Origin: Corylus avellana
Taxonomy: Eukaryota; Streptophyta; Magnoliopsida; Fagales; Betulaceae
Assembly: GCF_901000735.1 (NCBI RefSeq)
Contig: NC_081542.1
Coordinates: 17,189,093 to 17,253,092, forward strand
Direction: 5' to 3'
DNA: 64,000 nucleotides
Positions within the stretch are counted from its first letter, which is position 1; each line of letters begins with the position of its first letter. Below, in pieces: positions 35,390 through 46,160 of this stretch. A program made the position numbers and the translations under genes. The notes under the pieces were generated by a model that had not been told where the DNA came from, did no database searches, and worked only from the letters and a program-made list of their open reading frames with translations.

Positions 35390-36684
35390 TATGTATATAT
35401 ATATACCCAAAACGTTTCTGAGTTTTTTTTATTTTTCTTCTGTTTTTTTATTTCTTTTGATTCTCTGTATCGTTTCTCTTTGATTCTGTTTAGGGTTTTT
35501 TTTTTTTTATTATTATTCTGTTTCTCCATCTCTCTTTCTCTATACTTTCTCAGTGTATATATATATATATAACTGAATTAAAAATCACACTGATATATAT
35601 ACACACACACTTGAACACAGGTTATTCATACCTGTTCAAGCGTGTATATATATATAAAATTATATATACATGACATAACTAAAAAAAAAAAATTATAGTA
35701 AAATTGTTTATCTTTCAATAAAAAGAAAAGAATGAAAGTCCTTAATAATATAAATTGTATTTATATTATAAGGGTATTTTAAGAAACAAGATTATAATAC
35801 GATTCTATTCATCAACATATTGCATTGTACCAAACGAAAGAATGAGATTAGGTAGTCTATTCCAGCGTTACAACCAAACAAAGGAATAGGACTAGCTAAT
35901 CTATTCCCAGTGATAGCTAATCCTAGTGGTAGCTAATCCTTTTCCAATGAACTAGACAATCCGCGAACCAAACGAGGCCTTATATTTTTTTTATAAAAAA
36001 CAATGTCCATTGAAGATTAAGAGAACGTCAAGAGAAACATTCCTCTTAAAGTGTATCGACTCATTGAAAAAATACTTTTTATATATCACACCTACTGAAG
36101 TAGTAACCATTTTAAAACATAAATGTTATTTAGTATTCTCTCATTTTTCTCTTTTTTTTTTTCTTTTTTTTTTTTTTTTTATTATTTCTTTCTATTCAAT
36201 GGTTAATTTTAAGAAAGAGAGAACAGGGGAAAGATGAAATAATATTAAATAGCATTACTTTTTTAAAACATGCCACATTAGCTAGTGTGAAATGGTCCAA
36301 ATGAGTCATATAAAAAATAAACAGAATTTCTTTAAGGATTAGTTTTGGAAAAAGTTTTTTCTTTAAATAAATAGTGAGTTAGATTTTTTTTTTTTTAAAA
36401 AAAAATATAGTACTGACATCTGTTTTTAAAGTAAGTGATTTTTATATGCATTTTTTAAAATGCGCTGTATAATTATATCAACGGCTATGTCGGTGAAAAT
36501 AAAATATGAAATAAAGCGGAGCCGAATTTAGTAATGACATCTGTTTTTAAAGTAAGTGATTTTTATATGCATTTTTCAAATGCACTGTATAATTATATCA
36601 ATGGCTCTGTCGATGAAAATAAAATATGAATAGAGAGGAGCCAATTAGTATTTTGTGAAGGGCAGAACATAATTATTATTTAAT
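35390..36684. other. inverted-repeat spacer, non-coding, with a repeat shared with 23.6 kb
   Basis: 35390-35575 repeats the CT/T-rich block at 23650-24005. 35620-35645 shares TTCAAGCGTGTATATATATA with 23930-23950. 36390-36500 and 36510-36640 form an imperfect direct duplication of about 110 bp (shared phrases AGTACTGACATCTGTTTTTAA versus AGTAATGACATCTGTTTTTAA, and GTCGGTGAAAATAAAATATGAA). No gene is seen. Confidence 0.6.
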
Positions 36685-37699
36685 GGGATAAATGCAAAAT
36701 TGGTCCCTGTGGTTGGCTTAATTTACAAATCACTCCCTGTGGTTTAAAAAATAATTTATAGGTCCTTAGGGTAAGTCAAAATAACATTTTACTCCATAAA
36801 CTCATTTTCCGTTAAATGATTTAACGGAAACCGTTACATTACCACATCACACCCAACAAAAATAAGACACGTGTTTTTTTATTATTATTTATTTATGCTT
36901 TTAAAAAATGACAAATAAGTTTTTCCACGTCATTTTGAGGCTCCAACACACACTCCACGTCAAATTAAATAAACCTAATCCCTCTATAATCCCTGTGTCA
37001 CCGTCGTCTTCATCTTCCCCAATGATTCTTGCAGTCGTGCGTCTAAGATTTTGGCATCTGCGTTTTTTGGCAGTGCTTTCTATGGAAACAATCTCTCCCT
37101 CTCTGTGTCTGGTTTTGTTTTTGTTTTTGTCCTATAGCAAGTGATTTCTGGTTTGTGTTAAATAGATGTTAAAAGATGATGGCTTTAAAAAACAAACCGT
37201 AAGTTCTTCTTTTAAAAAGTGATATCTTTTTTGAGATATGCAATTGTTTTTTTCTTTTATGGGGCTTGTTTTGTCCCCTAGTGTGCATATGTAAGGTGGT
37301 GCTTGTGCTTGTAAGAATATTTATGCGTAGATGTAAGTCTTAACAAAAAATGCAGACGAAGACGACAACAAGAATCGTTGAGGAAGATGAAGACGACAGC
37401 GGCACAAGGGATATAAAGGGATTATGTTTATTTAATTTGACATGGAATATGTGTTGAAGCCTCAAAATGACGTGGAAAAGCTTATTTGTCATAAAAAAAA
37501 AAAAAAAAAATACGTGTCTTATTTTTATTGTGTGTGACGTGCCAATGTAATGGTTTCCGTTAAGTCATTTAATGGCAAATGAGTTCAGAGAGTAAAATGT
37601 TATTTTGGCCTACCCTAGGGACCTATAAATTATTTTTTAAACCATAAAGAGTGATTTGTAAATTATGCCAACTACATGGACTAATTTCACATTTATCTC
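36685..37699. mobile_element. Mutator-like element with long TIRs and non-inverted core (1015 bp)
   Basis: The left arm starts GGGATAAATGCAAAATTGG and the right arm ends in its approximate complement. The arms stay alignable for about 270 bp, including an ACGTGTcTTAtTTTT / AACGGAAACCGTTACATT segment. A perfect 9-base duplication TTATTTAAT flanks it (36676-36684, 37700-37708). The core (about 36965-37430) is not self-complementary and is less AT-rich. It reads like gene-derived sequence (GACGAAGACGACAACAAGAATC; CACCGTCGTCTTCATCTTCC), as in Pack-MULEs, but I cannot name a source gene. Confidence 0.75.
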
Positions 37700-37708
37700 T
37701 TATTTAAT

Positions 37709-38131
37709 TTTGACAAAATTTATCCAAATGGAGAGGATCCCAGTCGGTGCTTAAAATTATAACCATTTATATAAATTATAAAGCACATCAATGATGGAGC
37801 TAGGGTGATTCAGTGCACCGGCACTCAATAATTAATGTTTGGAAGCAAACAAAAGTAAGGAGAAGAAATTCTGCCGGACTGACCAATCAGCTTTAGTCAT
37901 TGACTTTGATTAGGGCAGTCACAAACTGACAAGGTCAACCCAAAGAGTCCCCAGGAGGTCTATGGTGGACCTGGGCTCAGAACAGTCGCCGGGTTTCACC
38001 GATCTCTTAGCCCAAGTTCTCTCAAGCGAAGTGTACAAAAAGACAAGGCCCGTAAATAGATTTTATTCTTTCTTTTCTTTTCTTTTATTTGATTTATTTT
38101 CCTTTTTCTCTTTTTGATTATTGTAATAGTG
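37709..38131. other. non-coding spacer before the right inverted-repeat arm
   Basis: It contains gtgattCAGTGCACCGGCAC near 37805, which recurs as aattCAGTGCGCCGGCAT near 49019 and 61914. The phrase CTTTTTGATTATTGTAA near 38110 also recurs before the tail repeats of both NDPK2 copies. No gene is seen. Confidence 0.5.
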
Positions 38132-38903
38132 GGTAGTGGGTGGGTAGTGGGCACGTGAGCCCACGAATCCAACCAAGAGTAGCAAATCTTCAATTTTCTC
38201 TAATTTTTTTATATTTTCTATAACCACTCTTGATTTTTTATGTGCATAGGACCCAAAACAAGAAAACCTCTTACTTGTCATGAGCCCACGAGTTCATTGG
38301 AGCCCAGTAAATAATAAATATGTACAATTTTTTTTTTTTAAAAAAAAATTAGATTATTTAATTTATTAAACTTTTTGATATGTATTTAAAATGCTTATGA
38401 TTAAAAAAAATGTGACTAAGAATCACATATGAAGAATTAGTTGATCATATATTATATTCCAAGCCAATGAAACTTATAATGCAGAGGAAAACAAGCAGGG
38501 GTGACCTCGTCAGGTATGCCAGTGAAAAGACACTCTAATATCTAGTGTTTTCTTAATGAGAAAGAAAATGAAATGTAGAAAGCTGTTTGGAGAGAGCATA
38601 AGGTATACCTTATGAATGAACCCTTTCCCTTATTTTATAAAGTGTTTTTCGCGTGATGGTTGTTTCGTGAGAGGAAGTTCAGGAATAATCAATTTGATTA
38701 TAGGGACTCCACTCCGTTAGATGATTTCTCCCTCATACCCCGATAATATTGAGACATTAGGGTACACGCGCGTAATCTAGTTATGACCTTCTACAAACAT
38801 TATTTAATCGGGATTGGTACAATTGTTGCCTAGGGCATTATTAGGTCTAGTGGCTTGTTTGTAGTGTTACTTGTTTATGTCGAGCCTAGGAACTCACTAC
38901 TAT

Positions 38904-40061
38904 GAGCATCTCCAGCAACTACTTTACCTATTCAAAATGTAATTTCTTTTTCATTTTAGTTACTAACTTTTTCCTACCAACTCCAGCTGACTATTAATTA
39001 TTCCACATTCAATGTTTCTTTTATTATTTTTTTTACTCTCTGTTGTATTCTCTCTCTCTCTCTCGACTCCGACCATGTTTTATCAGCAACCATGACCGAA
39101 AGGAAACCAAGCAGAACACAAAACTATAATCAACCGAAATGTCCTCAAATTAACAAAATCTATTCACCGAATCGGTTGTATGGGGAACCTAGTGAGAAAA
39201 ATCATCCCAAAATAAAATTTTCTTCAACACCCATTTTTTATAAAGGGAAATTAGCATAAAATTGGTACTAAAGCTTCATATACGTTTGGCATAAAAATCA
39301 ACCCAAACCCCAATGGCTTGCCTATGCAACTCTCTCTCCCTCCACACCACCAAATCCACTCCACTCAAGCAACCGAAAGGAAGGTTGAACCATGGGTATT
39401 GGCACATCTTTTGTGATAAAAGCTTTGCTTCCAACTCTGGATGTTTACAAATTAGTTGGCTTACAAAATCCTTAGCATGGTGAGCAAGTCTGTGTAGATG
39501 GAGCTCTCGATTTGGCAATGAATGGTGAGAAACAATCATGGCAGATGGCGTCGTCTTGTTGATAAAGTGATGGAAAAGAAGGGAAGCAAGGAGAGGGAGG
39601 GAGCGACCAAGGGAGAGAGATAGAGAGAGAAATTAAATAATAAAAAGTAACCATTAAGAAAGAATAGAATAAAGGATAAGTTTTTTTTTTTTTTAAGGAA
39701 TTTTCTTTAACCAAATCTATAAAAATGACATGTGTCATTTTTTTTTAATAACATACAATATGCACATATTTTTTTAATAAAATTTATTTCAATTTTATCT
39801 CTATTATTAAAAAAACATGTATATCTCACATGTTCAATGAACACATGTCACTTTTATAGATTAAGTTAGAAAAAATTCCTTCAACCCAGTTTGGAGAAAA
39901 ATTGTATCCTAAAATAATCATCTAGTATGCAATGGTGCTATTCACTATAGCAAAATGTCCACTTTAACTACTCTGAAGTTAATCTGTTGAAGACCAAAAA
40001 AGGCTCAAAATAGTTAAATATAACTATTATGAGCCATTTAACTAATCTATCGGAAATGCTC
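38904..40061. mobile_element. PIF/Harbinger-like non-autonomous element (1158 bp), right-arm copy
   Basis: It starts GAGCATCTCCAGCAACTAC and ends with the complement of GAGCATTTCCGATAGATTAG. Flanking trinucleotides are TAT and TAG. It is the sister of 33352-34519 and is duplicated together with the inverted-repeat arm. No transposase. Confidence 0.6.
39276..39539 (-). CDS. unidentified 87-residue ORF in the right PIF-like element
   Basis: ATG at 39539-39537, stop at 39276. It is the sister of the ORF at 33882-34145, has the same length, and differs at three residues in the parts I compared (PHD to HHA, and FDC to FGC). Function unknown. Confidence 0.35.
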   Translation of the reverse strand: MIVSHHSLPNRELHLHRLAHHAKDFVSQLICKHPELEAKLLSQKMCQYPWFNLPFGCLSGVDLVVWRERELHRQAIGVWVDFYAKRI

Positions 40062-41231
40062 TAGAGGATTGTTTTTGGGTGCACCAACGTGTATTTTAGG
40101 TACATATCAATTTAATAAATTAAGGTGAAAATTTCTCCATTCCTCCAACCAGTGATTTAAATTTTTTATTTTTTATTTTTTATTTTTTTATTTTATTTTT
40201 TTTAAATCCAGAGCACCTTCAAACTTAACACACATCACATGTTTGATGTAATATCTCAATGATTTGTAGTTGGTCAAATTTTCTTGTTTTTCTTGGAGTG
40301 ATTATGGCCAGAGACTGTAAAGTGTAGTTTTTAGACACTTCTTTTTTTTTTTTTTTTTTGTATTTTTGTATTTGTATTTGTATCTTTTTGATATAGTGTC
40401 GACATGTTACATTTTTAATATATCAATTTCAGCACATATTTATGAACTTTTATAAATATTTTGTGTGATATATAAATTGTGTGAATTACCAAATTTTTAG
40501 GGTAAAGAAAATTTTTAGGACGCAAAAAAAATTTTAGCAGCACCCCCAATATAAAATAGCTGGCTCCGCCACTGCCTCCAACCTAGCTCAAATAAAAACT
40601 ATATCATGCAAATATTCTTCACTTTTTTCTTTGGCTCTTAACAGTCAACTCCCACCGAAAGACAGGGAAAAAAAATATATATAAGAGATTGCGAAAAAAG
40701 AAATGGAAATATATGTTTGATTCACAAAATACCAATTATTCAAATAAAAGAAACACACTTGCTTTGGCTGACTCATGCCGTTGGTGGGGGCAGATTGACG
40801 ATGAAAAAGTAGATCCCCTCCTACCTGACAAAATTATTCGGAAACTATCTTTATGTTAAGATAACGAAGCTCGAAATCTTATGTGGTTTGGACTATATGA
40901 TTCCTATGAACATGTCGTCTGACATTATATGTATTATTGCAAATTACAAAATACTAATTTCTTAACCTAGAATCTTAGATTATGTCTATTTAATAAATTA
41001 AATTTGAAGAACATTCTTCAATTAATTAATTTTTTTTTACAAAAAAATAAAAACCTTTGTCCATATCTAATAATACAACTTAATTAGTTAGTCCATATCT
41101 AAAAAAAAATAAAAAATAAAAAATAAAATTGTACATAAACAACTTCTTCCCTTAAAAAATATAATATTAATCTCTTTTGGAAAATATTTTGTGTTTTATT
41201 TTTTAGAAATGTTAATTTTTATTCTATAACC

Positions 41232-41500
41232 TGTTAAATTACCAGTTATCCCAAAAGCTTAAACTGATAAGAATAAGTAAATTTAATCACTTAATCATTA
41301 ATTTAACACTCTCTCTCACGTATTTGTGGACTCCCTTTTAATAGGTGAAGCACAACACGTTGAATATTTAATTTAAATGGGGAGTGATTTGACGGAGTTA
41401 AGGTTCAATTACAGAACCTTTGGCTTTGATACCATGTTAAATTACCAGTTATCCCAAAGGCTTAAATCTATTAATATTGATATATATGACAGTCATAATT
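41232..41500 (-). mobile_element. TRIM/SMART-type mini LTR retrotransposon
   Basis: Direct repeats start TGTTAAATTACCAGTTATCC at 41232 and at 41435. The first runs to ...ATTTAACA at 41308 (77 bp, TG...CA). On the minus strand the LTR ending TTTAACA is followed by TGGTATCAAAGCC, matching the initiator-Met tRNA primer-binding site (41422-41434). A purine run GTGAGAGAGAG (41309-41319) precedes the other LTR, where a polypurine tract belongs. The internal region is only 126 bp and non-coding. The LTR that begins at 41435 loses similarity after about 40 bp, so the element is partly degraded. Confidence 0.75.
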
Positions 41501-41934
41501 AATCGTTTGAATTTTTTTTTTAAAATAATGATGTTGGATTATTTTTTACCATTACTCTTATTTTTTTAAAAAGTGTTTTATAATTTAGAAGATGCTCAAT
41601 GTCTTGCCTTAATGCAGCATAAAAGTTAATTGAAATAACAATAAGAATAATAATATAACTCTTATGAATTTCTTAATTTGTTGATTCTTTAATTAGCGGT
41701 TGAAAAATATAAAGGTAGCAACTTCAGAGTTATGAATATATATGACTGAATTTTATTTAGTCAATGCTTTTTAATTACATATTTTGCCTAACTTGTTGGG
41801 CTGAGCTACAACTCGAAAATAATATAGAAAAGTAACTATAAAAAACATAAGAGTCGATTGATTGGTACTGTCACATCAGTTGGGGCAGAAAATCCAAGAC
41901 CGAGGACGCATGATGAAAATTTTGTATGAATGAT
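41501..41934. other. non-coding stretch, expansin 3' flank
   Basis: AT-rich with no ORF of interest. The part nearest 41935 is the likely 3' UTR of the expansin gene. Confidence 0.45.
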
Positions 41935-42704
41935 TTAGAATTGAACATCGCTGGAGAAGGACTGGCCAAACTGCCAATTAGAAGACACCACATCATTAGC
42001 CGTGCGGGTTTGTCCGTCGCTGGTTTGGACTTTAAAGGACAAGCCCTGACCATTAAGATACTTTAGGCTCTGCCAGTTGACACCCCAATTTCTTGTCATG
42101 GCTTCCCATTCATCGGATTTGGATCCTTTGATCCAAACTTGAGAGATATCTCCAGCTCCCCCTACGTTGGATATGAGCACTAGTTCGAAGCCATCATTGC
42201 CGTTGATGGTAAATCTAATCCCTCCACTGCTCTTGCATTTAACTCTGGTGAAATCAATCAAATTTATGTCATATATATATATATATATAGGAATGATCAA
42301 AAACAAAGTCAACATAGAAAGAGCAACCAGATTATATATATGTATATATAAAACATACTTCCTATAGTGTACAGGTACAATCCCAGCCCTGTAAATGGCG
42401 ATTTTCTCAAATGCAGGTTGAGACATGTCAAAGTGTGGTCGAGGAGGATTGCACCAACCGCCATTGTCACTAGGGAGATCATAGTTTGGAGGGCAATAGT
42501 TTGTAGCCGTGATTGTAATAGAAGTACCCTTGTGGCACCATTCTGGATCCTGCTCCGCATCACACACGATTTGATAGCACCCACCACATGCTTTCCCATT
42601 TTTGAACAAAGCTGTGCTCAGAGCTGCTGTTTTTATGCCATAGCCATCGGTATAGAGGTCTCCATAGCCACAGGCACCCCCTGTTAAAGACAACCAAAAA
42701 CACT

Positions 42705-42741
<37 letters not shown>

Positions 42742-42937
42742 TGCATGTTGTACGTGGAAATTAACAATTTCTAGTACTGTAAGAAAAGCACTTACCCATC
42801 GTTCCTGAAGCATCACTACCGCCATAAAAAGTTGAATGGGCTTGTTGCCAATCATCAGCCAATGCTACTCTAAATTTTGTGGTGAATATACACATAAACA
42901 TTAATATAAAACCAGTGAATACATAGAGTCCTTCCAT
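41935..42937 (-). CDS. alpha-expansin
   Basis: Expansins loosen plant cell walls non-hydrolytically at acid pH and are secreted. Three exons: 42937-42796, 42680-42359 and 42244-41935, giving 257 residues, the usual alpha-expansin length. The first 26 or so residues form a signal peptide ([14 protein letters not shown]) before [14 protein letters not shown]. Domain 1 (GH45-like) has the [13 protein letters not shown] motif, paired cysteines ([34 protein letters not shown]) and the HFDMS box with its conserved aspartate. Domain 2 (CBM63-like) has the expected tryptophans ([12 protein letters not shown]) and ends [16 protein letters not shown]. Both introns are at positions common in this family. 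The second intron carries a TA run. No lesion is seen. Confidence 0.95.
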
Positions 42938-43027
42938 TTTCTCTCTGTTTCACTGTCAAAGAAGCGCCTGCTTTGATGAAGAAGATGGCGATGGAGTTGT
43001 TGTAATTAATGTGTTGGAATCCCCAGT

Positions 43028-43035
43028 TATTTATA
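43028..43035 (-). promoter_or_regulatory. putative TATA box of the expansin gene
   Basis: TATAAATA on the minus strand about 90 bases upstream of the ATG, a suitable distance for a short 5' UTR. Confidence 0.55.
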
Positions 43036-43064
43036 ATCGCTATTAAGGAAGGGGCAGCTGACAA

Positions 43065-44055
43065 GAATAATCAGTAAGCAATATTAGCATGGTCGTTGAT
43101 AAGGATTAAAGTCGGTTATGATTTGGTTATACTAAATTAAAGAATTTAATTACCTTAATTTATGCGAAACATCTTTTAAAGCTCCATAAATAGAATAATA
43201 TACAACATATAAGGCTTTAACACCTACGTGAACGCAGGTCATACACCAAACCGCATAATTCTCGTGTCTTTATTGTTAGAATATAAATTTTGAATTATTA
43301 AATTCATCTATTCCTATTAAATTTAAGCTTCTAGGACAAATGTGATTTTAATGCCCTGTTCAATTTTAAGCCTTCTCTAAGGAAGACGTCAACTTCTATA
43401 TATATGAGAGCCCCTTCTATTAGGATGTTAGGAATTTGACATATTAGGTAAAAATACCAAATATAATGAAGATAAAAATACCGTATTTTTAATTCAAATC
43501 AATCTCATAAACTTTTCAATTAATTTTAACTCAATGTCCACCACTCATCACCAAACTTCCATCCATTTCTGAACCTTCAACACTAGAATCTAAAAAATCA
43601 ACCAAGATGATGGATCCAGTGTTTTTATTAATGAGTATTTTGTCAAAAGAATATAAATTATTTGGTGTATTCTTCTCAACTTTTTTTTTTTCAGAATTAT
43701 GAATATCGAGAATAAAAAAGAGTTGAGATTATGTTTGGATGGTTTAAAGAATATAAAATATAATAATAATAAATATAATTAATTTTTTTAAAAAAAAAAT
43801 TACAAAAAACAAAAAGAAAATAGAAAAAAATTTGGGGTGGTTCATAGGGGTGGCCTGGCCACCACCAACAACGATTTAAATTTTTTGAATTTTTATTAAT
43901 GATACTTTTTATTTGAGTGGAAATTTTTGAAATTAAGTTGAAATTTTTTGAGTTGAGTTGACATGTTTACCTAAAATTAAAATCATAAAAGAGTTGATCG
44001 AATTGACTTGAGAAAGAAAAAAAAAAGTGTTTCTCAAACAAGCTATTTTTTTTTT
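43065..44055. other. non-coding intergenic stretch
   Basis: Expansin promoter-side sequence, then AT-rich DNA with a small GC patch (GGGTGGCCTGGCCACCACC, about 43847-43865). No gene is seen. Confidence 0.45.
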
Positions 44056-44419
44056 AGGGTAAAGTCCACTTAACCTTCTCAAACTACCACCTCAATGACA
44101 ATCTACTCCATAAGCTATTAATTACGACAATTTATCTCATAAACTACCAAAACAATGACAATGTACCCCAATACTAATAAAGTGACGAAATTACCCCTAT
44201 ATAATTTTCAACAAGACAAAAATATTCTTAAAATTTTGCCAAAAAAAAAAATTTAGTATTTTGTTTTTATTTTAGTAAGAATAATTTCGTCATTTTATTA
44301 AAAGTAGGGGGGTACATTGTCATTGTTTTGATAATTTAAGAGGTAAATTGTCGCAATTGATAATTTGGAGGGTAAATTGTAATTAGAGTGATAATTTAAG
44401 GGGATAAGTGTACTTTACT
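44056..44419. mobile_element. Mutator-like inverted-repeat element at the left edge of duplication copy 1
   Basis: The left end GGGTAAAGTCCACTTAACC mirrors the right end ...GGGGATAAGTGTACTTTAC. The arms share ATGACAATgTACcCC-type words around an AT-rich centre. The flanks are T-runs, so a 9-base duplication cannot be verified. It is non-coding. Confidence 0.6.
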
Positions 44420-44529
44420 TTTTTTTTTTTTTTGGTTAAAAAATTCTAGTTGAGATGTCATTTCTTAATTGGAGGGTGCATAATATGATATGACGTTCAA
44501 ATTGGAGTCAATTGATTACGAGGGTCGGA

Positions 44530-44666
44530 AAGATAAGGCTGAGCGCTTTATCTTGCGCACTCATCTCCGCGTATCCTGCGCACTCTTCGCCGGGTTCGGA
44601 CCTCAGACCTCACACACACACTGATTTCAAGCGCACACAGAGCACTTGCTCTATCTCTGATTTCAG
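44530..44666 (+). other. probable 5' UTR exon of NDPK2 copy 1
   Basis: A GC-richer segment ends GATTTCAG before GTACCG, a possible donor. The next acceptor is ATCAAACAG at 46119, 42 bases before the coding ATG. A 5' UTR intron of about 1.45 kb is therefore likely. The copy 2 equivalent is 57425-57561. Confidence 0.45.
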
Positions 44667-46160
44667 GTACCGATGAGTCTCCGTAACTCTCCGAATTTCA
44701 GTTTGTCGTTTGTGAGTGATTTTGACTTTGAATTTGGTGGATGAAGAAATTCTGAGTAAGAAACGCAATGTTAGTTCTTTTATGTAAGCCTGTAATTGAT
44801 CTGCATTTTTCTTTTACTAGTTTCGCTGTATTTGCTTTTTGTTTATATTTGTTTAGCTCTGATTTTTGGTGGTGATTGGTTTTGGTCTGCTGACCTGTGT
44901 ATGATAGCTGCAAGTGGATTGATTGGATGATATATAACTAGGTGAAAATTTAAAATAGTGATGCAAAAAGTGAAATGGTTTGAACCGTAATGTGCAAATG
45001 ATTTTCGTTTTCTGATTAAATTCTAGAGTTGAAGTAACCATGTGGGATTGAGGAGGTGGCTGTGTTGTCAAATTTTAAGGTGGATATGGTTTGTATTGAA
45101 TTGATATGAATGGGAAGTTGAGTAAATATCACTAGATATTTGTGCATTTTGTGTTACTCAGAATTGTCGTGCCGAGAATATAAGGAACGTTGTTGTAATG
45201 TGCTTACATGCATGCTAAGTTTGGGTTTGGTTAAAGGAATTTCGTTGTAGAGTTGTTTATGAGCATGTGTTTTGCATTAACTCTAGCGGAATTTCACATG
45301 TTTGAACATGAGTTAATTTGCACGGAGGTCGGAATACGATTTCGGTACTGAGGTGGTATTGCAATTATGGGATCACAATGACTGTATACGCATGGAATTT
45401 TGAGTTGTTATTTGCATGCCCTTGCAAAAGATTTCACCATATTGTTTGTGATAGATAGAAAATAAAGTGTTTATGAAATAAGTGTTGTCATCCATGGGCA
45501 ACGATTAGTTTGTTTTTATTGGAAATGCTAAGAGTGTAGCCAATTATATTGTAACATTGGTTAACGAGAAGTCTTAATAAGATCACTTTTAGTCTTGGGA
45601 AGATACTTTTTATATGTTGTTTTTGCACAACTCGGATTGATTTAGCTCAATAGATCCTATAATCCCAGCTACATAGACTTGTTACATATATTTCTTCCTT
45701 CTCATTTAGCTTCACATAGGTTCATATGGTTCATCTATTGTCACTTCTTCCTCTTGCAAATGACAAGTTTTCTTATAGAGAGAGCTGTATGTCATAGGAT
45801 AATGGGGGAGTACTCTGACCTGAAATGGGGACTGGCACTGATGTGCCTCAAAAATGCAGGAAGCCCAATGTCTTTTTGCGCATTTATTTTTAATGAATTA
45901 CTTACTCGTTTAAAAAGATGAAGGAAGTGATTGAAGAAAATTTAAGATTGCTATTTCTTTGTTTCTTTTCCCTTTTTGAAATGGTTCTTTTGTATGCTGA
46001 CCAGCTTCTCATGAAGCGCTTGGCTGGTCTGTTCTGTCTTTTCACCTCCTATATATCTTATTCATAAAAGTTAGAATTGCTGCTTTGTTTATTTGAAATG
46101 ATACTTTTTGATCAAACAGGAGGCTCACTAGAGGACTTAGCGAGAGAGAGGAAAGAAAGA

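Larger units (their letters stand above)
38132..41184 (-). repeat. right arm of a 3 kb inverted repeat
   Basis: Reverse-complement partner of 32261-35289. Matching phrases run from GGTAGTGGGTGGGTAGTGGG at the inner end to CTCTTTTGGAAAA at the outer end. It carries the same nested 1.16 kb PIF-like element, so that insertion predates the inversion duplication. Sequences resembling both ends of the arm also flank the NDPK2 copies (49044-49260 with 55440-55760, and 61940-62160 with 63480-63800). The arm is therefore one member of a dispersed family with conserved ends and a variable middle. Confidence 0.85.

Noticed and set aside
35140..35572. Open frames across the gap at 35290-35389
   Set aside because: Same artefact. 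The left part is inside the inverted-repeat arm and the right part is a T/CT-rich simple sequence.
46077..46160. Upstream in-frame ATGs extending NDPK2 by 28 codons
   Set aside because: They precede a strong splice acceptor (ATCAAACAG at 46119) and so lie partly in an intron. The ATG at 46161 begins a good plastid transit peptide.
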